A stretch of DNA of 64,000 bases from Pelodera strongyloides. Taxonomy: Eukaryota > Nematoda > Chromadorea > Rhabditida > Rhabditidae. Position numbers and translations under genes: made by a program. How positions within the stretch are numbered: position 1 is the first letter of the stretch; each line of letters begins with the position of its first letter. The notes beneath the pieces are model-generated. The model ran no database searches and had not been told where the DNA came from. It worked only from the letters and a program-made list of their open reading frames with translations. Positions 44,455-55,419 of the stretch are shown here, one piece after another. The stretch is from assembly GCA_036852015.1 (NCBI GenBank), contig JAANDG010000007.1, positions 1 to 64,000 on the forward strand, given 5' to 3'.

Positions 44455-45369
44455 ATGTACTCAAATAAACAACTTTCCCTTTCAGAGATTCTACATTCAC
44501 AAAATACATAAAGGGATTTCTGTGATGACGACATCAGACATTGCTATACCTGTTCCTAACTCGATTCATCGGAGAAGACAATATTGCATTGACTTGCGAC
44601 TGGCTAGTTTATCAATTGCAATAGGTTTCACCTTATTTGAATATTTATTACACTCATTAAAAGAGCGCAACGCCGTGAGAGACGATGAAAAATCGTGTTA
44701 TTGTTGTTAGCATTGTTAGTATCATGCCTTGCACATTCATTGCCCGGAATTTAGATTGGATCTACTTTCATTGAATTCTATGAGATATTCCACAGTGATC
44801 AGGAAACATGTCGGGTGAGTGCTACAATATTTCTGAAACAATTACATTGCAAAGAGTAACTCAAGTAACTGACTTACAGACGTATGCGAGTGCATATGCG
44901 CAATATATCCGTTCGCAGAAGCACACTCGCGCGCGCCAGGAACTTCGTGATAACTTAGCGTTTCCAGCTTATAATATTTTTATTTCGATCTGTGAGGCTG
45001 ACGCAGAGATTTGAGAGATTTCCCTAAAATTCAAGTCACTGAAATTTCTAAGATCATGATAGGAAATTCCTATATTCAGAAACTAAAGGAGATCGTTGAA
45101 GAATGTTCAATTTTTCGCCAAATGTGGTCCGTTTGGGTCAAAGATCTGTATGATCGATTCTGCTTCGATGAAGATGGATGTTACAATATTATGGAGCTTT
45201 ACGACGAAGATATTCCCTACTGTGTGAAGTATATTGCCACTGCACAATTTCAGGTTAACCGTTTCCCGGAACAGAGCTATTATATCATAGTAACACTAAT
45301 CACTCACATGTGAGCTACATTGGGCACGACCGCCCGTGTATAGAGGAGGTATTATTCTCCTTATTCGAG

Positions 45370-45569
45370 TTAAAGCGAAATACCGGCCGGTGTTTTTAAA
45401 CGCATCTCAAGCACTTGCATTCATATGCATTTATGCAACACGTGGGGTCTAATTGGGGTCTAATTGGGGTCTACTTTTTATTCTAATTTTTTTTTCTCAT
45501 TTGCATGTGCTGCATAAGAAAGCAGGTGTACGCGATGCGTTTCAAAAAGCGGCCGGTATTTCGCTTTAA
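45370..45569. mobile_element. TTAA MITE (AAAGCGAAATACCGGCCGG family) in P4 intron 5
   Basis: Begins TTAAAGCGAAATACCGGCCG and ends CGGCCGGTATTTCGCTTTAA. The centre has a short tandem of 'ctaattggggt'. Confidence 0.85.
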
Positions 45570-46559
45570 ATTCTACTTTGTTATCTACATTTCTATAACT
45601 ACTCGTATAATCTCTCACTTTAAGAAAGCTACCTACGGAACATGGCACCATACTATTATCAACTACTGTAAGTTGAGAGATATGGTGCCACAAATAAACG
45701 ACACAAAATATGATCGGAGCATTCTAAGCGAAGAAGGCAAGACAGATGAAGAGCTGATAACAATGTGCCAGTTCCTACGGTACGTTCAATTCTCTCAATA
45801 GATCAAACGATTCAACGGGAACTTTGATGGTGCGACGAAGAAATTCTAGCCGCGTTCTTTCCTCTGGTTCTGTTCTGTTTCCTTTAGCTAGAACCTGGCG
45901 AAGTTATGGTTATGGCTTATCTTGTTTTGAATCGATTTTTGCATTTTGATTTTGTCGCCGCTCCGCGACAATATGGCGCCAGATCTCGCCGCACACACTT
46001 TCATCAGTGTTAGAATTATAATCAATCAAAATCGCTCAGATTTCGTCTTCTACCAGAAGAAGGAAACGAAGAAGAGATACGCCCAATAACAATAGGAGAC
46101 GGAGACGGCAGAGAAGACAGAGACAATTCCGTGTTTCCGAAGTTACTAAACGTTGTCACATTAATCATGTACGTTGACTTGATAAAGAAACAAATATTTT
46201 CCCCCGCCGGAGAAAAGTGTTTTATTATTTCATGATCTAGGTATCGAAATACAGCATGAAACATGGACAGTTTGGACACTCATATTCATAATTCATTTCA
46301 TTTAGGTTGAATTTATATGCCATCCAGTGAAACCAAAGAATGTAACAAAATTCCATGGATTTTGTGAAAAATAAATTATTATTATTATAATTACAAAGCA
46401 TGCAACCATCCTCTAATTAACAATGTAGTTTAATCAAGAAAGCCTCGAAATCCTTATTTTCGTCAGATTTAGCATGCTAAGGATTATATTTGTTTAAATA
46501 CTGTCTTAACAGTAATTAACCAACATGTTGTGTCTATTGCGTAATATAACGAACTTATG

Positions 46560-46770
46560 ATGTCTGGTAATATAACGAACTTATGATGTCTGGTAATATA
46601 ACGAACTTATGATGTCTGGTTAATAAAGTGCATTCGCTGAAATTATTTTCCTTTCGGAAAATGTTGGTATTGTTATTATTGTTATTTCACAACTTTTATG
46701 CATGTTTAAAGAATTCGCTAATAAATTTTCAGAATAATAATATGCATGTTTATGCATGTTTAAAGAATTC
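46560..46770 (+). repeat. Local tandem duplications in P4 3' flank
   Basis: 'ggtaatataacgaacttatg' units recur three times at 46.54-46.62 kb and a 'tatgcatgtttaaagaattc' unit twice at 46.70-46.77 kb. The matching flanks at 9.1-9.3 kb have single copies. Confidence 0.75.
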
Positions 46771-47429
46771 GCTAATAAATTTTCAGAATAATAACCCATA
46801 TTTGCCTTGACTTAGGTTTTTTCCTGTAGTACCTTCGTTCTCGACAGACGTTATTTTGCTTCAATAATCAACTCGTAAAAGAAAAAATAGTATGAAACAT
46901 TTTATATACATCATACATATTATAATATAAAATCTTGTGACTCGCTAGTAAATAATGGTATTTTTTCTTTTGATTAATAATAATGCAAATAATTGCTGAC
47001 TTGTTAAACAAACAATACCCCAACATGAAACCCAGTGCAGGAAACTTTGTTAATCTCGCTTAGCGATTGGTGAGCGATTTTGCTGATAGTGAGCGTTATC
47101 GCTGATGAGATGCTAAGAAATCGCCGCCTATCAACTGTCGCTACCACATCGCTAAGCACCTTTTTGTACTGGTTGGACGATTGCTACCAGCGCAGGGAAT
47201 CACATATAATAAAGGATAATGAAATCAAGAATCCTACGCGAAAAATACAACGAAAACGATTAAAGTGAAGAGACAAGTATATAACTGATCGATCAAATAG
47301 GATAGACAAGTATTTATGTTGTATGAATATTTATGAGACACAAATGCAAAGGTATTTCATAAATGACTGTAGTTTATAATTGCGTAAAGATTGAAAGGTT
47401 GAACAGTTTTCCTAAAGAAATTGAACTAA

Positions 47430-47673
47430 GGGCGCATTCGAGATGGACATTTTCCGGAAAAGAAAAGAAAAAAGTGGTTCGAGATGGACACCGAGAAAAA
47501 AAATAATACATGCAAAATAATTGTCGAAAATGCAAATGTACCGTAATTGAAACTAAAATCAATCGATCGTTTGCATGTGGTATGCGTGGCAATTGCATTC
47601 TTTTCTGGTGAAATCCATCTCGAACCAAAAGTTTTCTTTTTCTTTTCCGGAAATGTCCATCTCGAATGCGCCC
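47430..47673. mobile_element. GGGCGCATTCG MITE, copy 3
   Basis: Orthologous to 9950-10194, same orientation and same position relative to the annexin 3' end. Confidence 0.82.
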
Positions 47674-47933
47674 TCAGAGCTCATCAGCATAAAGCGGTAG
47701 GACACGTGATTTTGAAAAGTATTCCGAATGAAGTTCCATTCGGTGTCGCAAAGCGAGAAGACGGCTCATATAAGACATGGGAATGTAGTTCCCAAGCATG
47801 CGTTTCACAAACCACGTGTCATACAGCTACTTGCACATAATCCTAATTGAACTAATTTTCGCACCATATTTTTGGGGGAAGAATGAAAATTATAATAAGT
47901 GAAATGATACAAATTCATATAAATAAATCAATA

Positions 47934-50900
47934 TCAATTTCCGTTGACCAGAGCGATAAGTCCGTCTTTGTAAGCTCCGGAACAGTCTCCCTTGATCATG
48001 TCGACCAGAGAAACCTGAAGGTAACCAAGTTAGCAACATTTGACACAGCCACTCCAGAATTTCTATGAATACGGTTACTGAATCTAAAAGGGAACATCGT
48101 ATTTATATGTTAATCGATCGATTGGACTATTGACTATTGTCTGACTGATTGTTTCATATTGTAGCTAAACGCCAGGAGAAGCTCTCCGTGTGGGGGTAAT
48201 CAGTTCTCTTGAAAACTAACTGCGAGACCTCTAATGACGTTGACGGTTAAGTCAAAGTCAACTGCTCGTGAACACCACCGAGCATACCCTGGACGCCCTA
48301 ACGGCGCACAGTGTAGTAGTTAGGAGTCTAAATCAAGTGCTGCTTACCTTGTACAAACTCTGGAATGCACTTCTAATATCGGCCATGTCGTACTCACATC
48401 GGGTGACGACTAGACGGATGAGGTCGTTATCATGAGTTCCGAGACCCTGGAAACAAGGAATTATTTATGTTATTCCCGTGACATTAAAGCGGCACGACAT
48501 CCGATTTTGCACAGAATGGAATCCAATTTGAATATAATATATAACCATACATTACTACGCAGGATCATTTCTGTAGTTATCATTGCTCTTCATAAATAAA
48601 TAAATTTCATAAACATCCTGCTTAAATTCAATGACCATTGCTTAATTGCCTGTATAATTATACAGAATAAATAAATAAATTTGTTTGTAATGACTACCTT
48701 CATACTGGCGTGGAGTAGCGTGGCAAAGTATGCCGGCCTATTTCTGATGACTGAAATAACTGCCTGAAGTCCATCACGAATGTCACCCGAGAACTCGGAA
48801 TCAATTGCCTTTTCAATCGAATGCTTTGTGATCTGAAAATAAATTTTAAGAGTAGGGTTGGTTATTATACTGATGCTGAGATGTCAGTATTGTCAGTCTT
48901 TCGAAGAATTTCTTGTTGTGCTGCATTACGATGAACATTTAAAGTTTATTTTATTCAATAGACAATAATCTAGTCTATATTCTGGAAACACAGTTCACAT
49001 CCTAAAAGAATACAATTATTTTACTAAAAATGCCCACCTTTTGATACTCATCAAATACCATTCGCAGTTGTGCAAAGTTCTGTGATGCCAGAATTGCGTT
49101 GAATGAACTTTCGTCCGTGCCCAGGCGTCTCTCACCGGCGTTGTAAAGCTTGCGAGCGTCCTGTGAATATTTAAAACTTACTTATTTTAACAACAAAATA
49201 TCCAACATATAACTTCACTGATAAAAGGCGATACGTCGGGCCAATAAGAGTAAAACCAAAGCCAAATAGGTACTTTTTCTCGAACTTGCTAATTTTTTTA
49301 GGGACCTAATAATCAATGAAATAATATCTTTAATTGCTCATACATGATTAGCCCTGGTTGGATCGGTGTAATTGCTTTCATCGCGACCGCCAGCACACAG
49401 AGAAATTAGAAGACGTTTGAAACATCCACTCGTCTCCCCAATCAGATCCTGCAATTTGGAAAAATAGAAAAAAACGCTTTATTCACAAAATCGATTCAAA
49501 TATTGACACCGAGCGAAAAAATGGTCCCTTCTAATTCAGGTGGCGCGTGAGCACAGCTATGGCGATCCTGCGGCGCACTTGTCGTGGTAAGACAGAGGCG
49601 TCACAGGTGTGGGAACTCGAAACGCGCACCTTTGGCACCCACGGTACCCTGAGTTCTGCGTTCTGCGCCCGCTGCGGCGCTATATTTTTGGCCGCAGCCA
49701 TTTGCATGAATAAATAAATAAATCTCTTACGCCTCAAGAGCGTGCACCTTTATTCAAGGGAGTTCAAGTACAATTTCAAGGTTTGCTTATGACATGTTCC
49801 GCAGAGGTCCTGAGCAGTAGGCGACGAGTTCCAGATGGCACACTGCTCGACGTCTTCGGGCTAGGGCCAATGAAGTTTCTAGATGAAGTTTCGCGCGTTG
49901 TAATAAGTAATAAACTAACAAAATCAATGCAAACCTTCTCCAGCGGACTCTTGTACATCATCTGATACACATTTCTCAATTCATTGATTTGTGCATTGGT
50001 TCGCGAGGTCATTATTTCAATCAATACGGATTCCTTGGTTCCAAGACCCTGAAAGAAAAATAAGCATGTGATACACTGAAACTTTAGTGCAACGGTAATG
50101 GAGCTGTATTACGGTACAACTAGCAAATTGTCCAAGGTTCAATACCGATTTGCATTTTACTCATTCATCAGCTCGGGTTTGGACCACCACGTACAAATGG
50201 TGATTAGGTTGTCAAACATAGATTAGGATAGACATGAATACGTTATAATTAGGCAATTAACTTACAGCCATGGCCTTGTGCAATTGCTGGGCGTCGTACT
50301 GGGCTGGAGGCTGCATCAGAGCAAGAATCAAATCCTCGAAATCTCCAGAAAGTTCGCTTTTCAGGTCCTTGATCAAGTCCTTACCGTACATCACCTAGAA
50401 GTGGAAGAGGTTGGTCACGGTAGGGATAATCTCCCTACAGTAGTCTGATCGAGAGAAAATAGTTTTACCAGCTTTCATGCATTTCTTTTCTTGCAATAAG
50501 AAAGCTAATAATTTATGAACAGTTGTATCCAATTCATGGGATCTGCCAAGCAATATTTTAAAAAAATCGGGTTTTTGGGTTCTGGTCTGTCTACTGTAGT
50601 TGTTCCGCAGGCCCACGGTTTTAGCTGTTGTGTCTGGTCCATATCAAATGAACAATAATAATTCCACTACCTTAAATGCCCTCGCGATCTCCTGCCTCTG
50701 GGTGTTGCTTCTCGCACAAAGAACGGCCACCACTTTGGAGTTGTTGCATCCGAGGCCCTTCATCGCCTTCCGGAGGGCCTCAGCGTCGGCGTTAGCGTTG
50801 AAGTCGGGCTTGGGCCTGACCGACGGGGTTCCGATCATCATAACTGAAATAAAGAAATAAAGAAATACAGCATATCGATTTACGACGCAATTTAAATTAA

Positions 50901-53900
50901 CTACAGTAGAGACAAGCTAAACCGAAAGTTGTAGCGGTATGATGCGTGATAGTGATATGTGATAAATACTGGACAACCGCATTCCCACGTACGATATGTT
51001 AATGTTGTGCCCCTATGTTTCGGGCACTTCCAGAACAGATTAAACACAATTTGCATATAATACACGAAAGTTCAGTTGTCCAGGAAAAGTTTCAAAACTA
51101 CGTGCAGTACATTTTTTCAAAGATCTTTGCCGAATCAGCATTTTCAAAAAATATTGAAAAAACGAATCAACTCTATTGCTGTAGTAATTGATTTTTATAG
51201 TGCTCCCTGAACGAAATTGGGTTTAGGTATTCCAGTTATGAATACGTAGAGCAATGTGAGATGTAAATCCTTAGAGAGATGGAGAGATACGAAGAAGAAA
51301 AAAGAAAAAGAAAGTTAATGAAATAGAAAAGGACATAATGGTTTGCACATTTATAAAAGTTATTTAAACCCTTTATAGTCAATTTTTAGGGCTCAAATGC
51401 ATCTTCACAACGGAATATCTTGCGTGTCCCAAACCCCCAAACGATGCGCGATAAAATACAAAGAACGCTTGAAATTGGCAGCCTTTAAATGCTTCAAAAG
51501 CTAAATATAAGCTTAATAATATAAATATATTTTAGACAGCCTACACCAATGGTGTCCTTATTCGATATGTCTTTCTCTAATATAATATCTCTAATATATA
51601 TCCCAATAAAAGCCACCACACATGTCGTAGATATATAGCAAATGCCACACCCAGAACACGAAAAAAAAACGGAAAATAAAGGAAAATGTGGTTTTTCGGA
51701 GAAGTTCAAACGAGGAGATAGAGCACTTTTCGATTCGAGGAATGCACATATATGAAGATTCGAAACTCGAAAATTTAGGTAAGCTTACAACAGATTATAA
51801 TATCACAGCAAGACATTATATGATAAGTCTGAAACGCACATTGCCCAAACTTGTTTCGTTTCTTAAAGCGAAATACCGGCCGGTTCTTGAAACGCATAGA
51901 GTACACCAACATTCTTATGCGTCATATGCAAATGAGCATAATTTAGCATAAATAATAGATCCCAATTAGACCCCACTTCGCATAAATACATAAGAATGCA
52001 GTTGTCCACGATGTGTTTCAAAAACCAGCCGGTATTTCGCTTTAAGCAACGGAAATGGAAAAAAAATCGCACCGTCTCTTATCGTTGTTGGTCGCTAACT
52101 GAAGCTTCGTTTAAACAATTTGACGAAAGCATGGCGAGAATAGATAAATCTTATTGCTAGTACTACGCACTAAAAATAATGTGCTGACTAATAGGAGGCA
52201 ACTATAAAGGTAACTGTGCATAGCAGAGTTCGGGGGCGGTATGCAACTGGTTCGAGGTCAAGTGGTAGCGAGTCGTAGAGGTACAGGCATAAAACTAACG
52301 CTAGCTGTATATATATGCATGTTTGCACTTCTTATACAGACTCTTTGTTCCTCACTAATGTATATTCAAAGAGCAGTTCATGCATACATATTAGCTCAGC
52401 CACATGATGAGATTTACATCTCAATTGAACATGTGGCATGATCATAAACATTTGTTATGTGTATATTTATATTCACAACGTAAAAAGAGTAGGTCTGCGT
52501 ATGCAGCTTATGTATTCTGATGATGATGGATTCAGATTAGTAGAGATACACAGATTCTAGAGAGACGCCAGAGAAAGAAAGGACCGCCCAGAACCAGTAT
52601 AAAAATACTCTACATGAATCACCATTGGGAAATCGTGTAATTCTCATCTTTTTGATTTACGGGAAGGGAGGGTGGGAGAGAGAAACAGAATGGGAGAGGA
52701 GGGGAAAGTGGAGAAAGAGAGGAGAGAGAGAGTGAGAAAGGGAGAGAGAGGGAGAGAGACAGGTGGAGAGAGGGAGAGACAAATAGACCGAATGAGAAGT
52801 AGCGAGAGAGATAGAGTAAGTGAAAGCGAGAAAGCGTTAGCTTCCAAAGGTAATCACGTCAATATGACTCATTCGATGACTAATCGTAGGAAATAGCTCG
52901 CGCACGCAGGTAAATTTGTTGTGTGGGATCTAATCATAGATCACATGAATGCAGAGAGAGGGAGAGCAGAACAAGAGAGGTAGGGATAGAGATAGAGATA
53001 TACACTTAGAAAGATAGAATTGTATAGGAATGTTAAAGCGAAATACCGGCCGGTTTTTGAAACACATCGAATACGAATAGACCAGCATTCTTATGCAGGC
53101 GTACGCAAATGAACGCAAATTAGAATAAAAAATCGTCCTAAATTCTAGAAAATTAGCAAAAATACGTCATAATTCAGTTGTCCACGATGCGTTTCAAAAA
53201 CCTAGCGTTAAAGGGACAGGCCCATCAAAGTAAACCTATATTTACGAAACGTTCATAATGTATATAAAGCATTTTTATTACAATATATACAAACCAAATT
53301 TCACCTACTTTCGCCCTCGAGGACTTTTTCCGATGTGCTCATCATCATATGTATACCATAAAGCTGCAGACTTCCAAGGTGTATATGCAAATCTAGCTCG
53401 CATTTTAATTTCTTGATAAATTTGCGTAGACAGCTTCGATCTCTGCAGTTTTACGGTATACATATGATGATGAGCACATCGGAAAAAGTCCTCGAGGGCG
53501 AAAGTAGGTGAAATTGGGTTTGTATATATTGTAATAAAAATGCTCTATACACATTATGAATACGTCGTAAATATAGGTTTACTTTGATGGGCATGTCCCT
53601 TTAAGATAAGGTACTTGCGAACAAATAACGTAAAACAAAACTAGTGGTATCTACCTGTAATCTACATCTTACGGCGCCAGATGAAGACAAATTTCTTTGT
53701 CATTTCCTTGCGCAAATAACAAACAATCTTTGATGAATAATCCGAACGACGCCAAAAAAATCAAAGGCGCCAAGTTTTATCAGTTGGAAGGGAAAATTTC
53801 TCGGAAACAAAAAAAAATGAATTTTGCAGTTTGAGTTCTTCTTTGATTGCTCTGATAGGCAGTATGAGAAAGATTTTTTAGAATTATAATTTAACTTCCA

Positions 53901-55412
53901 TAAACTAAATCATAGCATGTCAGGACAAACTAGAAAAACGCGAAGGTATACATGTAACATTACTTCAGTGATATATTTATTTGAATGGGTACAATTAAAT
54001 TACTTCCGACTGTTCAAATCAATATCTCAACAAAGGGTGAAGTTTTAGTTCTACGTGAATTTCGAATACAAAAGCGATCGTGCGAGACATCGCACAAGTG
54101 GTAAATAGAAATCGATCGCGGCAAAATAAACAGAGGAATGATCATAATACATGAAGCAGGGAATAAACTCGAAACTATCTCTAAGCTTTAGCCGTACGTA
54201 AGTAAGCCTATATCCAAGAGTAACTCGTTTGATAGTGACGAATATCGATTAGCAGCTCAAGCTCAGTTATTTTAGAGGTCAAGCAACCAAAGAATAAAGC
54301 ACTGATCAATAGCTAAGACTTACGCGACGGGGAATAGCCAGAAGGCGCGGGGTAGGCCTGATATTGGTGGGCTCCTTGAGCAGGGTAGGACTGATAGGGT
54401 GGCACGGTGCTAGATGGATAGCCTTGGGGCTGTGATGCGGGTGGGTAGCCGCCTCCCTGGGTAGGCTGAGGATAGCTTTGATTTGGGTAGCCACCTCCTT
54501 GGGTAGGCTGAGAGTAACTTTGGGATGGGTAGCCTCCTCCCATCGTAGGCTGTGGGTAGCGTTGGGGCTGAGAATGAGCTGGGGGAGGGTAGCCTCCACC
54601 CTGAGAAGTAGGAGCATTGAAGCCAATAGGAGGAGGACCAGAAGAAGCGCCAGTTTGGGGTGGGAACCCTAAATGACAACCTAGAGACTACGGTACCGCG
54701 GGAAGCATAAAACAAGGGATGAGACATACTGACGAGAGAGGACATGGTATGTAGTATAGAACAATGAAATGAATAAACAATGACGCAAAGAAAACGCGTG
54801 CTAACAGAGCGCAGGAAGAGCCACAAGAGGCAGGTACACAATTGAAACACGAAATTCAAAAAAAAAGGTAATTAAAAAATTATGAACTTACCGGACTGTG
54901 GGGGGTAACCACCTTGGGGTGGATAGCCCCCTTGAGGTGGGTATCCTCCTTGCTGGGGTGGGTAGCCTCCATGTGGTGGGTAACCACCTTGGGGAGGGTA
55001 TCCTCCTTGCTGTGGTGGGTAGCCACCCTGGGGTGGATAGCCACCCTGAGGTGGGTAGCCTCCTTGCTGTGGTGGGTAACCTCCCTGAGGTGGGTAGCCT
55101 CCTTGCTGTGGTGGGTAACCTCCCTGAGGTCCTCCGTACCCTCCCTGTGGTTGTGGATTATAACCTCCCTGGGGATATCCGCCTCCTTGATTGTAACCTA
55201 AACTTGAGATAGGATAAATAATCTATTCATTAACACTGGCCCCATATGAAAAATTGGTTGCGCTGGTGGACGTGTTGGTTGAACATTTTGGCGGTTATAT
55301 TCTTCCTTGTAACGACATAGTACACCATTCTGTCACTTCCTCTCTTACCACTCATTCCTTGATCTGTAGGTTGTTGTTGTTGCTGTTGATTGTTCCCACC
55401 AAATTTGGTTTC
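47934..55412 (-). CDS. Annexin copy B with Gly-Tyr-Pro-rich N-terminal half (A7/A11-like architecture)
   Basis: Annexins bind acidic membranes through Ca2+. Core exons: 50671-50843, 50266-50394, 49935-50048, 49344-49448, 49038-49160, 48698-48832, 48348-48446, 47934-48014 (TGA at 47934). They give four repeats with [21 protein letters not shown] and GLGTHDN, the loops that begin type II Ca2+ sites; the first has Cys where Thr is usual. Upstream, three exons join in exact phase: 55349-55412 (poly-Gln, phase-0 start), 54892-55197 (G-G-Y-P-P-Q repeats) and 54324-54668 (G-G-G-Y-P, S-Q-P-Q-G-Y-P), ending in a C that completes a Leu codon with the core exon. Together they encode about 240 disordered residues before a 318-residue core, the layout of annexins A7 and A11. 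No lesion was seen. The first coding exon, upstream of 55412, was not found. Copy A is a truncated duplicate. Confidence 0.9.
49700..49900. repeat. Repeat segment in annexin B intron, lost in copy A
   Basis: The copy A intron joins 'gcatga' directly to 'ggttccgcgcg', whereas copy B has about 190 extra bases, including 'aggtcctgagcagtaggcga'. That phrase is related to the flank of the foldback insertion at 27.82-27.90 kb, so it is an interspersed repeat. Confidence 0.6.
51863..52045. mobile_element. TTAA MITE (AAAGCGAAATACCGGCCGG family)
   Basis: Begins TTAAAGCGAAATACCGGCCG and ends AGCCGGTATTTCGCTTTAA. It lies in the long intron of annexin B, just outside the duplicated block. Confidence 0.85.
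52660..52840 (+). repeat. Purine-rich GA tract in annexin B intron
   Basis: About 170 bases of gagagg/gagaga. A weaker continuation lies at 52.95-53.0 kb. Confidence 0.8.
53033..53604. mobile_element. Two TTAA MITEs sharing one junction
   Basis: A CCGGCCGG-family copy begins with TTAA at 53033 and has lost part of its right terminal repeat ('cctagcg' instead of the CGGCCGGTATTTCGC end). Its final TTAA at 53208 is the first TTAA of an AAAGGGACAGGCCC element that ends TTAA at 53601-53604. The second element seems to have entered at the TTAA edge of the first. Confidence 0.82.
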
Positions 55413-55419
55413 CTAAAAA

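Larger units (their letters stand above)
43015..46235 (+). pseudogene. P4: seven-exon P-family copy with several lesions
   Basis: Exons equivalent to P3: 43015-43132 (signal peptide MRLVWGVVVIVLSYQALA), 43363-43556, 44486-44602, 44755-44814, about 45007-45253, 45625-45779 and 46040-46235. Three defects are visible. Exon 2 meets TAA at 43554, where P3 reads on to a phase-0 donor. The exon 3 donor is GCTAGT where P1 and P2 have GTTAGT. Exon 5 begins with an extra 'agatttgag'-like duplication, so no AG gives the correct phase. Exons 6 and 7 remain open and join in phase 2; exon 7 reads past the family stop to a TGA at 46233. If translation truly ends in exon 2, it would make a short secreted peptide. 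I favour a decaying paralogue. Confidence 0.68.

Noticed and set aside
49531..49737. Extra annexin exon
   Set aside because: The open frame lies in an intron, is shared with copy A as a GC-rich repeat, and has no splice sites in phase.
54410..55212. Several overlapping long frames (Trp/Val/Leu-rich) on both strands
   Set aside because: They are shadows of the GGYPPQ repeat exons of annexin B.
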